Shown here piece after piece: positions 26,078 through 35,436 of a DNA stretch of 64,000 bases (positions are counted from its first letter, which is position 1; each line of letters opens with the position of its first letter). The translations under genes were made by a program, and so were the position numbers. Below the pieces are notes generated by a model that made no database searches, had not been told where the DNA came from, and worked only from the letters and a program-made list of their open reading frames with translations. The DNA lies in the NCBI RefSeq assembly GCF_001458295.1, contig NZ_CYUD01000015.1, positions 1-64,000 of the forward strand. The letters are read 5' to 3'. The DNA comes from Ruegeria denitrificans. GTDB lineage: Bacteria > Pseudomonadota > Alphaproteobacteria > Rhodobacterales > Rhodobacteraceae.

Positions 26078-27432
26078 CACTTCTTTCCCGGTGTGCCGTC
26101 GAACTTTTTCTCAAGTGAGGTCCAGCAGTCAATGTAATCATCCTGCAAGGGGGCCTCGTTGGCGGCAAAAGGTGTCAGATGTTGCGGAAAGCGCGTTTCG
26201 AACATGAAGGACATGGTGTTGTCCAGCTTGTCGGGACCTAGGTTGGCGTTCGAGGCCTTTTCGAACGCATCGCGATCCGGTCCGTGCGGCAGCATCATGT
26301 TGTGCAGGCTCATCCCGCCGGGAACAAAGCCCTGCGGTTTGGCGTCATACTGGCCGTAGATATTGCCCATCAGCTCGGACATGATGTTCTTGTGATACCA
26401 GGGCGGGCGGAACGTATCCTCGGCAACCATCCAGCGTTCGCGGAACAGGACAAAATCGATATTGGCCGTGCCCGGCTGCCCCGAGGGCGCTGTCAGCACG
26501 GTAAAGATCGACGGGTCAGGGTGGTCGAACAGGATCGCACCGACTGGGCAATAGGTGCGCAGGTCATATTTGTAGGGCGCGTAGTTTCCATGCCACGCGA
26601 CCACATCCAGTGGGCTTTGGTCGATCTTGGTGGTGTGGAACTGCCCGCACCATTTAACGGTCACGGTCGAAGAAACCTCGCGGTCTTCAAACGCCGCAAC
26701 CGGAGCTTTGAAGTCGCGCGGATTGGCCATGCAATTGGCGCCGATGGGGCCACGGCCGGGCAGCTCGAACTTCTGGCCGTAGTTCTCGCAGACAAAGCCA
26801 CGCGCGGGGCCGTCCAGTACCTCGACCCGATAGACCAGCCCGCGCGGGAGGATGGCGATCTCTTTGGGTTCCAGATCAATAATCCCCAGCTCCGTCGCAA
26901 AACGCAGGCGGCCTTCCTGCGGCACCACCAGCAACTCGGAATCGGCCGAGTAGAAATAGTCATCCACCATCGACTCGGTGATCAGATAGATATGGCTGGC
27001 CATGCCGACCTGAGTGTTCACATCCCCCGCTGTGGTCATCGTGCGCATGCCGGTCAGCCAGGTCAGCCCCTGATCGGAATGGGGCACCGCATCCCAGCGG
27101 TACTGGCCCAGGCTGATCACGTCCGGGTCCACACAAGGCGCGGATTTCCAATAGGGCAGGTCGATCTTTTCGTAGCGATGCGAATGTTTGACCGAGGGTC
27201 GGATGCGGTAACACCACGTCCGCTCGGGCGGGTTGGCGGTAAAGGCCGTCCCGCTGAGCTGTTCGCCATAAAGGCCGTAATTACACCTCTGAGGGCTGTT
27301 CATCCCCTGCGGCAGTGCACCGGGTAAAGCCTCAGTCTCAAAGTCATTTCCAAAGCCAGGCATATAGCCTGCATAAGTGCCAACGGGGCTACTGGCTTGG
27401 GTCATTTCATGCGGATCGGTCGGATGGTTCAT
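26077..27432 (-). CDS. hmgA: Homogentisate 1,2-dioxygenase
   Basis: A 451-residue non-heme iron enzyme opening the homogentisate ring to maleylacetoacetate. The N-terminus [20 protein letters not shown] and the segments [28 protein letters not shown] and [16 protein letters not shown] are characteristic of HmgA, including the C-terminal His/Glu iron-site region. The start at 27432 has GGAGGA eight bases upstream. It leads the operon and faces the MarR regulator across 57 bases holding an inverted repeat. Confidence 0.96.
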   Translation of the reverse strand: MNHPTDPHEMTQASSPVGTYAGYMPGFGNDFETEALPGALPQGMNSPQRCNYGLYGEQLSGTAFTANPPERTWCYRIRPSVKHSHRYEKIDLPYWKSAPCVDPDVISLGQYRWDAVPHSDQGLTWLTGMRTMTTAGDVNTQVGMASHIYLITESMVDDYFYSADSELLVVPQEGRLRFATELGIIDLEPKEIAILPRGLVYRVEVLDGPARGFVCENYGQKFELPGRGPIGANCMANPRDFKAPVAAFEDREVSSTVTVKWCGQFHTTKIDQSPLDVVAWHGNYAPYKYDLRTYCPVGAILFDHPDPSIFTVLTAPSGQPGTANIDFVLFRERWMVAEDTFRPPWYHKNIMSELMGNIYGQYDAKPQGFVPGGMSLHNMMLPHGPDRDAFEKASNANLGPDKLDNTMSFMFETRFPQHLTPFAANEAPLQDDYIDCWTSLEKKFDGTPGKK

Positions 27433-27465
27433 CCTGTGTTCCTCCGGTTGCTGCTTGCGGAATAA

Positions 27466-27483
27466 TAGTTGATTTTGTAACTA
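27466..27483. promoter_or_regulatory. Inverted repeat between hmgA and marR, probable operator
   Basis: TAGTT (27466-27470) and AACTA (27479-27483) form an inverted repeat with an 8-base spacer in the 57-base divergent gap. Size and position fit a MarR-type dimer site that would repress hmgA and the regulator until an aromatic ligand is present. Regulation by homogentisate is known for HmgR-type repressors; here it is inferred. Confidence 0.5.
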
Positions 27484-27489
27484 ACAAGC

Positions 27490-27942
27490 ATGACTCAGAC
27501 CGATTCCACGAAAATTGATGACTTTAATTTGCAGGAATTCCTGCCCTATCTGCTGAACCGCGCGGCCGAGGAAAGCTCGTTAGAGTTTCAGCAGATTTAT
27601 AAGGACCGCTATGGCATACTTCGTACCGAATGGCGGGTATTGTTCCATCTGGGCAATTATGGCGAGATGACCGCGAAAGAGATCGGTGAACGGGCCAGGT
27701 TACATAAAACCAAGATCAGCCGCGCGGTGCACAGGTTGGAAACCCGCCGATACCTGGTGCGCAATCGCAGTGAAACAGACCGCAGGGTGGAAAACCTGAT
27801 ATTGACCCAGATGGGGCAATCCGTCTATCGCGAGCTGAGCGGCATTGCCGAGCAATATGATGCAAAGCTGATGGCCCAATTTAACGCGGATGAAGTCGCT
27901 CTATTGCGCAAAATGTTGCGGCGGCTGGCGCATATGGATTGA
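27490..27942 (+). CDS. MarR-family transcriptional regulator, probable homogentisate-pathway repressor
   Basis: A 150-residue winged-helix protein. The MarR core is clear: RTEWRVLFHLGNYGEMTAKEIGERARLHKTKISRAVHRLE, then the wing ending RNRSETDRRVENLILT with the family's DxRxxxLxLT pattern. It is divergent from hmgA with an inverted repeat between them, which supports control of the homogentisate operon. The ribosome site is weak (only AAG before the ATG), consistent with low expression of a repressor. Confidence 0.85.
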   Translation: MTQTDSTKIDDFNLQEFLPYLLNRAAEESSLEFQQIYKDRYGILRTEWRVLFHLGNYGEMTAKEIGERARLHKTKISRAVHRLETRRYLVRNRSETDRRVENLILTQMGQSVYRELSGIAEQYDAKLMAQFNADEVALLRKMLRRLAHMD

Positions 27943-28007
27943 GCACTGGTAATTGCGGCCTACGGCCCCCAGATGGCAGTCAGAGCGGACACTGGAAAAA
28001 AAATATA

Positions 28008-29246
28008 ATGACGACCCTTAACGCCGAAACGGCGAAATCTACTGATCTTATCAATTGGCTTGTCACCCGAGGGCTGGAAGGCGCGCCGAAAGAGGAATTG
28101 CTGGACGGCTATTGCAACAAGCTGTTGGAGCTGGGCGTTCCGTTGATGCGCTTTCACGCCGCTCAACCGGCGTTGCACCCGGTCTATGGGGGGACCGGAT
28201 TTAGCTGGTATCAAGGGGCAGGCGGCGAAATCGAGACGTTTGATTCCTCTGATGAGCCCAGCGAAGAATGGCAGCAAAGCCCTCTGTTCGCGATCTTGAA
28301 CAATGATATCGACGAAATTCGCGAGCGTCTGGTCGACCAGAACGAGCCCAGCCGCTTTCCTTTGTTGAACGAACTGCGCCAGAACGGTGCCACCGATTAC
28401 TATGCGACCGGGGTCAGTTTTGACGTTCCAACGCACAATGGACCCAAAGACGCCAAGAAAGCAGTAGACGGGGTGCTGATGTCCTGGACGTCGAACGCGC
28501 CGCGAGGGTTCGAGGATAATGATCTGGACCTGATTAACACTGCCTTGCCCCATCTGGGGTTGGCGTTGAAATCTGCGGCAAGCACGCGCGTTTCCAAGGA
28601 TTTGATGCGGGTCTATCTGGGCCGTGAGGCCGGGCGGCGGGTGTTGTCAGGCGAAATCCGGCGGGGCTCGCTGCAGCAAATTGATGCGGTGATGTGGAAT
28701 TTTGATCTGGAAGGCTTCACCAGCCTGTCAGAAGAGCTTCCAGGTGCTGACATCATCGACATGCTGAACGACTATCTGGCAGTCGCCGTTGGTGTCGTCC
28801 ATGACAATGGCGGCAATATCCTGAAATTCATGGGCGACGGGCTGATGGCAATGTTCGATGTCGGTGAGATTGATGAGGATGCCCGTGCCGCGTTGAAAGC
28901 TGTACCGATGCTGCAGCAACGGATGAAAGAACTGAACGCCCGTCGCGAAGCTGACGGCCTGCCAGTTGCCAATTTTACACTGGCCCTGCACGCGGGCGAG
29001 ATCCTGTATGGCAATATAGGGTCCGAAACCCGACTGGATTTTACCGTCATCGGACCAGCCGTGAACCAGACCGCCCGGATTGCGGGCATGCACCGGTCGC
29101 TGGGACAGCGGATTTTGATCTCGGACGACGTGGCCCGCGCGGCCCAACCTTGTGGCCAGGATCTGATCTCGGTCGGGCGTTACATGTTGCGCGGCGTACC
29201 TGAACCGAAGGAGCTGTTTACGGTCTACAATCCTGTCGCAGCGTAA
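28008..29246 (+). CDS. Class III adenylate/guanylate cyclase with N-terminal sensory region
   Basis: A 412-residue soluble protein. The first about 200 residues look like a GAF-like or CyaC-type input domain. The C-terminal class III cyclase domain (about 215-400) has the metal aspartates in NFDLEGFTSLSE and FMGDGLMAMF, the purine-binding lysine in ILKFMGDG, and the transition-state residues in GPAVNQTARI. It therefore looks catalytically complete. I chose ATG 28008; an earlier start inside the marR stop (27939) is possible, but the extra 23 residues look non-coding. cAMP is the likelier product. Confidence 0.83.
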   Translation: MTTLNAETAKSTDLINWLVTRGLEGAPKEELLDGYCNKLLELGVPLMRFHAAQPALHPVYGGTGFSWYQGAGGEIETFDSSDEPSEEWQQSPLFAILNNDIDEIRERLVDQNEPSRFPLLNELRQNGATDYYATGVSFDVPTHNGPKDAKKAVDGVLMSWTSNAPRGFEDNDLDLINTALPHLGLALKSAASTRVSKDLMRVYLGREAGRRVLSGEIRRGSLQQIDAVMWNFDLEGFTSLSEELPGADIIDMLNDYLAVAVGVVHDNGGNILKFMGDGLMAMFDVGEIDEDARAALKAVPMLQQRMKELNARREADGLPVANFTLALHAGEILYGNIGSETRLDFTVIGPAVNQTARIAGMHRSLGQRILISDDVARAAQPCGQDLISVGRYMLRGVPEPKELFTVYNPVAA

Positions 29247-29248
29247 CC

Positions 29249-29274
29249 GGGCAATTCAATGTTTTGGATTGCCC
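29249..29274. terminator. Hairpin between convergent cyclase genes
   Basis: GGGCAAT (29249-29255) pairs with ATTGCCC (29268-29274); an inner CAA/TTG pairing lengthens the stem across a single mismatch. It lies just past the stop of the first cyclase gene and before the end of the convergent one. There is no T-run, so it is at best a weak terminator. Confidence 0.35.
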
Positions 29275-29319
29275 CAAACCAGACCCTGTCCTGCCGTTCG
29301 GTATCCGGGTTAAGACACG

Positions 29320-30648
29320 TCAGTTTTCAATAGCAAAAAGGGCCCATTCCCCACTGGTTCCTCTGAGTTCTCGCCGCCCCAATTCGCAGAAGCTGTGATC
29401 AGATCCAAATGTCAGATCTTTGACCGTCTGGGACGTCAGAATTTCATCAGGATTTGCTTCGCTCATAAGCCTTGCTGCCACATGCACTGCAACGCCCGCC
29501 AGATCTTCTCCGCGGATTTCACATTCTCCGGTATGTACACCCGTACGGCTTTTTAACCCCAAGTTCGCCATGTCATTACGCAGGAATTGCGCGCAATCCA
29601 ATGCACTGGTTGGTCCGCGAAAGGAAAGAAGATACCCGTCCCCCGTATGTTTAATCGTGGTTCCCCCAAAGGCGGCGACCCGGCGCTGTACGGTCAGATC
29701 AAGTTGATTCAATACACTATGCCAGCGTTCATCGCCCATTTCCGTCAAACGCTCGGTTGAATCGACGACATCAAGAAATACCAGCGTCAGTAGCTTTCGT
29801 TCGGTCGATTCCGAAGCTGCTTCACCGGTCACGAATGCCCGTATTTCTGAGACCATCTGATCCTGATCTCCGTACCAGGCGATGTGGTCTTCCCCCGGTA
29901 GTATCCGCAATTCTGCCCCCTTGATGTTGTCAGCCAAATATCTTGCATGACCTACGTCGCACCACCGGTCACCCTTGCGATGCATAACCAGGGTAGGGGT
30001 TCGTATCGCCTCTAGAATGTGACGGTAGTCGATATCGAAGTTCATCTGCGACAATTTCATCAAAGCACGAGGGCTTGCTGCATATCGAAAATATGTATCG
30101 AGCCAGCGTTGTGCCGCCGGATCATCAGAAATGCTGGGTGCTCCGTCCAATCCGATGAAATCGCCGTCTGCGTAACCACTGAAGTACTTTATCGCTTTTT
30201 CCAATTCATCAGGTTTAAGCCCAAGCGGATAATCCGGAGCCCATTTATAACGAGGTCGACTTCCGTTTAAGATCAGATGGCTTACCCGCTCGGGGTAAGT
30301 GGCTGCGAAAACACTGGAAATCGCACCACCTTCGGACATTCCAAAAATCGCAACACGTTCGGTGCCGACAGCGTCCAACACAGCGTTAATGTCCTGCGAG
30401 CGCTCTTCAAGCGTGGGATAACCGACGTCCCGGTCGGACATGCCCACACCACGTTTGTCAAAGAAAATAACTCGCGCGAACCGGCTGATTTTGGTCAGAA
30501 ATCGCGCATAGTCCGGGCTTTCCCATGCGTATTCGATATGGGTCGCCCAACCTTGTGCCCACAACAGATCAATAGGTCCGGTTCCGAAAACCTGATAAGC
30601 GATGTGAATATCGCCTGCCTTGGCATATTGCGTCCTAGGCCGTTCCAT
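29320..30648 (-). CDS. Alpha/beta hydrolase fused to a class III cyclase domain
   Basis: A 442-residue two-domain protein. Residues about 1-275 are an alpha/beta hydrolase with the nucleophile elbow FGMSEGGA, the acid Asp in MHRKGDRW and the His in PGEDHIAWYG, a complete triad. Residues about 285-440 are a class III cyclase catalytic domain: FLDVVDSTER (first metal Asp), KHTGDGYLLSF (second) and GVAVHVAARLM. Hydrolase-cyclase fusions are known in actinobacteria and alphaproteobacteria, but the hydrolase ligand is usually unknown. It lies tail-to-tail with the other cyclase gene. Confidence 0.85.
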   Translation of the reverse strand: MERPRTQYAKAGDIHIAYQVFGTGPIDLLWAQGWATHIEYAWESPDYARFLTKISRFARVIFFDKRGVGMSDRDVGYPTLEERSQDINAVLDAVGTERVAIFGMSEGGAISSVFAATYPERVSHLILNGSRPRYKWAPDYPLGLKPDELEKAIKYFSGYADGDFIGLDGAPSISDDPAAQRWLDTYFRYAASPRALMKLSQMNFDIDYRHILEAIRTPTLVMHRKGDRWCDVGHARYLADNIKGAELRILPGEDHIAWYGDQDQMVSEIRAFVTGEAASESTERKLLTLVFLDVVDSTERLTEMGDERWHSVLNQLDLTVQRRVAAFGGTTIKHTGDGYLLSFRGPTSALDCAQFLRNDMANLGLKSRTGVHTGECEIRGEDLAGVAVHVAARLMSEANPDEILTSQTVKDLTFGSDHSFCELGRRELRGTSGEWALFAIEN

Positions 30649-30753
30649 GACCCAAATTCGCGCGTGGCACCAATTCGGTCAATAGGCTGGTGCAGCACAG
30701 CGTGGGCAAAAGATCAGACTGACGAATGCAGCGGCTTTGCCTTAAGACCCACC

Positions 30754-31563
30754 CTAAAAGTCGATCTCGACCCCTGGCAGGTTCAGTTCCTTCATCATGT
30801 CGCGCAGCTCTTGTCGGGCTGCGATATTCGAGATGTTCAGTTGTTTGACCCCGATATCCTTAAGATCCAGCAGGGTCAGGCCGCGCGGAAACAACTCACG
30901 GAAAATCACCCGCTCGGAAAACCCCGCAGCGACACGGAATCCGATGCGCTGCGACAGCAATTCGATCGCGCGCTGCATCTTTTCCTTGTTGACCATGCGC
31001 TGTGTACCGACACGGTTGCGCACAACCACCCAGTCAATGGGTTTCAGCCCGGCCTGCGCCCGCAATTGCCGCGCATTCCAAACCATTTCGGAATAGACCG
31101 AGGGGCCAAGGATTTTCTCACCCTTTGAATCAATCCGCGCCAGCAGGTCAAAGTCGATAAAGCTGTCGTTCAGCGGCGTGATCAGGGTATCGGCCAGCGA
31201 ATGCGCCACCTGGCTGAGACGGGTGTGAGAGCCGGGGCAGTCGATCAGGATAAAATCGCTGTCACTTTCCAGCTCGGCTACAGCGGCCGACAGGCGATGG
31301 TCATAGATATTCTCACCTGGTTTCAGTTTGGACGCGTCAATCTCGGGCAAGTCATGATGGCGCGGGCTGGGCAGGCCAACTTCGGACCCGTTCAAGAATC
31401 TGCCGCGGTTTTCAAAGTACCGTCCTAGGCTGCGCTGCCGCAAATCCAGGTCCAGCGTGCTGACCTTGTGACCCAGCCGGGCCAGTGCGGTGGCCACATG
31501 CATCGACACGGTCGATTTGCCTGCGCCGCCCTTCTCGTTCCCCACTACGATGATATGTGCCAT
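30754..31563 (-). CDS. mipZ: MipZ-type ParA ATPase, division-site placement
   Basis: A 269-residue ParA/MinD-family ATPase. The deviant Walker A GNEKGGAGKST is at about 8-18, the switch I/II region LDLDLRQRSLGRYF and the Walker B-like ILIDCPGSH are present. The long insert with TPLNDSFIDFDLLARI and the C-terminal NISNIAARQELRDMM are typical of alphaproteobacterial MipZ, which forms a polar gradient and blocks FtsZ assembly away from midcell. I start at ATG 31563; the upstream 29 codons are unrelated. Confidence 0.9.
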   Translation of the reverse strand: MAHIIVVGNEKGGAGKSTVSMHVATALARLGHKVSTLDLDLRQRSLGRYFENRGRFLNGSEVGLPSPRHHDLPEIDASKLKPGENIYDHRLSAAVAELESDSDFILIDCPGSHTRLSQVAHSLADTLITPLNDSFIDFDLLARIDSKGEKILGPSVYSEMVWNARQLRAQAGLKPIDWVVVRNRVGTQRMVNKEKMQRAIELLSQRIGFRVAAGFSERVIFRELFPRGLTLLDLKDIGVKQLNISNIAARQELRDMMKELNLPGVEIDF

Positions 31564-31770
31564 GCCTGTATTCCCGTGTCCCGCCGTGGTTACCCACACG
31601 TTGTTGCGAACCACTATATGTTGTGGAAGCCGGGATGGGAAGAACCTCAAACGGTGAATTCAGGCTCTAAATTGGAAAACCATGACGTGGAATAGAGTTA
31701 AGCTGCACGGTTGCCAAACATGTCGGCCTGTTTCACTGTCAGGTGCAGAGGATTGCGATAGGGGCGGTCG

Positions 31771-32658
31771 GTGGATCATCTGTTTCTGAACGTTCTGAAC
31801 GTGGTCTTGCCCGTCCTGATTTGTGCTGGAATCGGATATTGTCTGGCTCTGTTTAAAGCGCCGTTCGACAACAAGGTTATCGGGGGAATTGTCTCACGGG
31901 TGGGGTATCCGACACTGATCATCTCGCACCTGTCCACCACAAATATTGCGATGGATACCTTTCTGGATGTGATGGCAGCCGCGGCGCTGGCCATAGCCGG
32001 TTTTGGCGTGTTGGGATTCATCACCCTAAAGGCAATGCGACTGCCGGTTCGAGCGTTTCTGACACCACTTATGCATGGCAATGTGGGCAATATCGGGTTG
32101 CCGATCACGCTGTTGGCGTTGGGCGATGCAGGCATGGCATATACGATGGGGTTCGTCGTCGTCGTGCTGATCAGCATCTTCACCGTTGGTATGTGGATTC
32201 CGGCCGGAGAGTTCTCGCCCCGGAAAATTGCCACCTCACCCATCATCTACGCCGTGATCACCTCGCTGATCTTGATGGCGACCGGGTTCAGCATGCCGCA
32301 GCCGGTGGCCAAGTCCTTTGACATTCTCGGCGGTCTGTCCATCCCGCTTATGCTGCTGACGCTTGGGCATACGCTGGCAACATTGCAGATCAAACGGTTG
32401 GGACTGGCAGTGGTGCTGACGCTATTGCATCTTGTCATGGCGGTTGGGATCGCCAGTGTGCTGGTCTGGGCTTTTGGATTTACCGGGGCTGAACGTGGTG
32501 CGTTGATCCTGTGTTGCCTGATGCCCTCTTCGGTGGCAACTTACCTGTTCATTGATCAACACATACCGGAATACGGTCCGGATGTGGCCGGGTTCATTCT
32601 GGTCTCGACACTAACCACAATTGTGGTGTTGCCGGTTGCGCTGTCCTACTGGATCTGA
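31771..32658 (+). CDS. AEC-family (auxin efflux carrier-like) permease
   Basis: A 295-residue protein with about ten hydrophobic segments, matching bacterial AEC carriers that move malonate, malate or similar organic acids. The first helix region NVVLPVLICAGIGYCLALF, the MHGNVGNIGLPITLLALGD loop and the late LMPSSVATYLFIDQH are characteristic. The start is GTG 31771 with GGGG upstream. It stands alone between mipZ and the MFS gene, so the substrate is not suggested by context. Confidence 0.85.
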   Translation: MDHLFLNVLNVVLPVLICAGIGYCLALFKAPFDNKVIGGIVSRVGYPTLIISHLSTTNIAMDTFLDVMAAAALAIAGFGVLGFITLKAMRLPVRAFLTPLMHGNVGNIGLPITLLALGDAGMAYTMGFVVVVLISIFTVGMWIPAGEFSPRKIATSPIIYAVITSLILMATGFSMPQPVAKSFDILGGLSIPLMLLTLGHTLATLQIKRLGLAVVLTLLHLVMAVGIASVLVWAFGFTGAERGALILCCLMPSSVATYLFIDQHIPEYGPDVAGFILVSTLTTIVVLPVALSYWI

Positions 32659-32737
32659 CGCGCACCCTATGCGCCGCATCAAAAATCGCTAAACTGCTGA
32701 TTAATTGCATTAAAGATCTACAGATTGAGGGACGTTG

Positions 32738-34333
32738 ATGACTGACAAGACCTCGGCAGAAGTCACCCCGCAGGCCCGTGCCCGCGTGGTGCTGGCGATG
32801 ACGGCGATCTGCATGATGGTCGTAGGGTTCAATACCACTGCCGTTGCCACCATCCTGCCCAATCTCAAGGCCGAGTTCGATCTGACCCCTTCGGGCCTTC
32901 AATGGGTGATGGCGACCTACACGGTGGCCAGCGCCACGTTGGTCACCATCGTCAGCCGTCTGGGCGATATCACCGGCAAGATGGGCGTGTTCTTCTTTGG
33001 GATGATCGTTTTTGCGATCGGTTCAGCCGCGGTCCTGTTCGCGCAGGATGGAACAATGCTGCTGTTCGGTCGCGGTGCGCAAGGGGCAGGGGCGGCGGCG
33101 CTGTTCGGCACCTCTTTATCCCTGTTAACCGCTGCGACACCCGAAGAGCAGCGCGCCAGCGTCACCGGCGCGTGGGGTGCGATCGTTGGCCTGGCTATCG
33201 GCATTGGGCCCATCGTCGGCGGAGCCTTTGGCCACTATGTCAGCTGGAGGGCGGTTTTTGCGGTCGATCTTCTGCTGCTGGCTGTGGCCTTTGCCATCGG
33301 TTTGCACGTCAGCAAGCGGAAATACATACCTGACACCCGCCTTGCCGGGGCAAAATTCGACTATCCGGGTGCGGTCGCTATCCTGTTGTTCCTTGGGCCA
33401 CTTTCCTTTGCACTCAGTAATGGGGAAAGCGGTGGATGGGGCACGCCCCTTACATTGGTGCCGCTGGCCGTCGCGGCTTTGGCGACCAATGTGCTGGTGA
33501 TCGTCTCACGCCGCAGCGCAGACCCGCTGGTCGAGCTGCGGTATTTTCGCCATCCGCGGTACTTCATGGCCGCGGCAGGGATGTTTGTGACCGGCTTCAC
33601 GCTGTTTTGTTTCTTTGTCTATTTCAACACTTTCGTACAGTCACCGGATGCTTTCGGATACAGCTCAATCGGGGCGGGGCTAGCGATCATGCCGCTTAGC
33701 CTCAGTATGTTCGTCATCTCGGTGACCGCGCCCCGCTTTCTGGCGCCCTACAGTTTCCAGTGGCCGGTTGCGATTGGTCTGGGGGCGATGGCTTGTGGGT
33801 TCCTGTTGCTGATGTTGACCAGCAACACAACTCAATATGCGGAAATCTGGTGGAAGCTGCTGATCGTGGGTATCGGCATGGGCATCTGTTTTTCCTTGCT
33901 GCCGCGCCTTGGCCTGCGCCTGCTGCCCGACGAACATGTCGGCCAGGGGTCGGGCGTGATCAATGCCTGCCTTTATTTCGGAGCCACCCTTGGCGCAGTG
34001 GTGGGCGGTCTGGCCGAATCCATCACCAAGCGCCGCGGCCTGTCTGAGGTGATCGACGCGCTGCCCGCCGGATCAACCCAGCGCGAGGATTTAGCACACG
34101 CACTGACGCATAGTACACCCAGCCAGATTCAACAGTTGATCGCAGGGATGGACCCGTCAGCCAGCTCTGTCTTGGCCAAAGCTTTGCGGGATTTGCAGGA
34201 TAACGCCTTTGACAGCGCGATGGTTGTCGCTGCAATAGCAGCCCTGATTGGCATGGTACTGGCGCTGCTGCTGCTGCGTGGACCGGTGCCGCCAGTACAT
34301 AGTGCGGCCGAGCTGACGCGCGCACCCCGCTAA
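32738..34333 (+). CDS. MFS transporter, DHA2 (EmrB/QacA) family
   Basis: A 531-residue protein with about 14 hydrophobic segments. Motif A-like RLGDITGKMG follows helix 2. The motif C-type GPIVGGAFGHYVSWRAVF in helix 5 indicates a drug:proton antiporter of the DHA2 type. The start is ATG 32738 with GAGGGA upstream. The C-terminal half includes a polar loop of about 80 residues before the last helix. It probably exports toxic compounds; no EmrA-type adaptor or regulator is adjacent. Confidence 0.87.
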   Translation: MTDKTSAEVTPQARARVVLAMTAICMMVVGFNTTAVATILPNLKAEFDLTPSGLQWVMATYTVASATLVTIVSRLGDITGKMGVFFFGMIVFAIGSAAVLFAQDGTMLLFGRGAQGAGAAALFGTSLSLLTAATPEEQRASVTGAWGAIVGLAIGIGPIVGGAFGHYVSWRAVFAVDLLLLAVAFAIGLHVSKRKYIPDTRLAGAKFDYPGAVAILLFLGPLSFALSNGESGGWGTPLTLVPLAVAALATNVLVIVSRRSADPLVELRYFRHPRYFMAAAGMFVTGFTLFCFFVYFNTFVQSPDAFGYSSIGAGLAIMPLSLSMFVISVTAPRFLAPYSFQWPVAIGLGAMACGFLLLMLTSNTTQYAEIWWKLLIVGIGMGICFSLLPRLGLRLLPDEHVGQGSGVINACLYFGATLGAVVGGLAESITKRRGLSEVIDALPAGSTQREDLAHALTHSTPSQIQQLIAGMDPSASSVLAKALRDLQDNAFDSAMVVAAIAALIGMVLALLLLRGPVPPVHSAAELTRAPR

Positions 34334-34376
34334 ATGTGCAAATAAGGGGGGGCCTTCCCGTCCTGCTCAAAGAAAA

Positions 34377-34604
34377 CTAGCCGCCCAGATACACCCCATC
34401 TTTGGGGCGGTAGAAAACCTTCTGATCGTGCAGTTTGCCAAGAAGATCGTGAACGCGGCGCAGCGTGTTTTCGCGAGCCACTTTGCCGTCATCCGTTTCT
34501 TCCGGTGTAGCCAGCGACCGCGACGCCGCCAAGCCACGCAAGGCCGTTTCGATCAGATCCATATCCTCTACCGAAAGCTCGAACATATCATTGTATTTAG
34601 GCAT
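34377..34604 (-). CDS. Small conserved-type protein of unknown function
   Basis: A 75-residue soluble, charged protein with a predicted helical pair (SVEDMDLIETALRGLAA and VARENTLRRVHDLLGKLHDQ). I know no function. The ATG at 34604 has GGAG about ten bases upstream. It lies past the rplS-rpmE terminator, so it probably has its own promoter. Its composition and codon usage look like those of real genes in the window. Confidence 0.6.
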   Translation of the reverse strand: MPKYNDMFELSVEDMDLIETALRGLAASRSLATPEETDDGKVARENTLRRVHDLLGKLHDQKVFYRPKDGVYLGG

Positions 34605-34763
34605 CTTCAGGGTCTCCGTCTTATCAGGGCGGTTCTTGATGCCAAGTGTAGCACCTTTTCCGCATGGTGCGTTGATCGCTTCCTGTGACGAGTGAGATTC
34701 GGCGGAAGTGCCTTCAGGGGTTTTCTTTCTGGCAGGCCCTTCGCATCATCTCGATGCCTGTAC

Positions 34764-34800
34764 TAAAAAGAAAAAGGCCGCCCCAAAGGACGGCCTTTCG
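34764..34800 (-). terminator. Intrinsic terminator after rplS-rpmE
   Basis: AAAGGCCG (34773-34780) and CGGCCTTT (34791-34798) form a GC-rich hairpin. Read leftward, it is followed by a T-rich tract (complement of 34764-34772). It sits 22 bases beyond the rpmE stop. Confidence 0.85.
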
Positions 34801-34819
34801 CAATCGGAACGGATCAAGC

Positions 34820-35041
34820 TTAGAAGCCCAGACCTTCGTATTTCTTTTTGAACTTCGACACGCGGCCACCAGCGTCCATCAGGCGCGAGGAGCCACCGGT
34901 CCATGCGGGGTGCACAGAGGGGTCGATTTCCAGAGCCAGCTGGTCGCCTTCGGCGCCCCAGGTGGATTTCATCTGAACCACGGTGCCATCGGTCATTTTG
35001 ACGTCGATGACGTGATAATCGGGATGGATGTCTTTTTTCAT
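34820..35041 (-). CDS. rpmE: 50S ribosomal protein L31
   Basis: A 73-residue L31, beginning [19 protein letters not shown], with the conserved [10 protein letters not shown] segment near the middle and [12 protein letters not shown] at the end. No cysteine is present, so it is a zinc-free (C-minus) version. It follows rplS by 11 bases in a two-gene operon ended by a strong terminator. Confidence 0.97.
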   Translation of the reverse strand: MKKDIHPDYHVIDVKMTDGTVVQMKSTWGAEGDQLALEIDPSVHPAWTGGSSRLMDAGGRVSKFKKKYEGLGF

Positions 35042-35052
35042 CTTTCCGCTCC

Positions 35053-35436
35053 TTACGCCTCGGCGCCAGCCTTGGGCTTGTAGTTGGTGACTTCTGCGAT
35101 ACGTGCGGATTTACCACGGCGCGAACGCAGATAGTACAATTTGGCGCGACGGACGCGGCCACGGCGGACAACGGTGATGCTGTCGATGTTGGTCGAATGC
35201 AGCGGGAACACACGCTCCACGCCTTCGCCAAACGAGATTTTGCGGACGGTGAACGAACCGGCGATACCATCGCCACCTTTGCGCGCGATGCAGACGCCTT
35301 CGTAGTTCTGCACACGGGTGCGCGACCCTTCGGTCACTTTAAAGCCGACACGGATGGTGTCACCGGCTTTGAAATCGGGGATGTTTTTCCCCAGGGCGGC
35401 AATCTGTTCCGCCTCAAGCTGTGCGATAAGGTCCAT
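35053..35436 (-). CDS. rplS: 50S ribosomal protein L19
   Basis: A 127-residue L19 at the 30S-50S interface. [49 protein letters not shown] and [15 protein letters not shown] are the family's conserved blocks. It follows trmD in many bacteria; here the GH25 lysozyme gene, on the other strand, separates them. The extra C-terminal Lys/Ala tail is common in alphaproteobacteria. Confidence 0.97.
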   Translation of the reverse strand: MDLIAQLEAEQIAALGKNIPDFKAGDTIRVGFKVTEGSRTRVQNYEGVCIARKGGDGIAGSFTVRKISFGEGVERVFPLHSTNIDSITVVRRGRVRRAKLYYLRSRRGKSARIAEVTNYKPKAGAEA

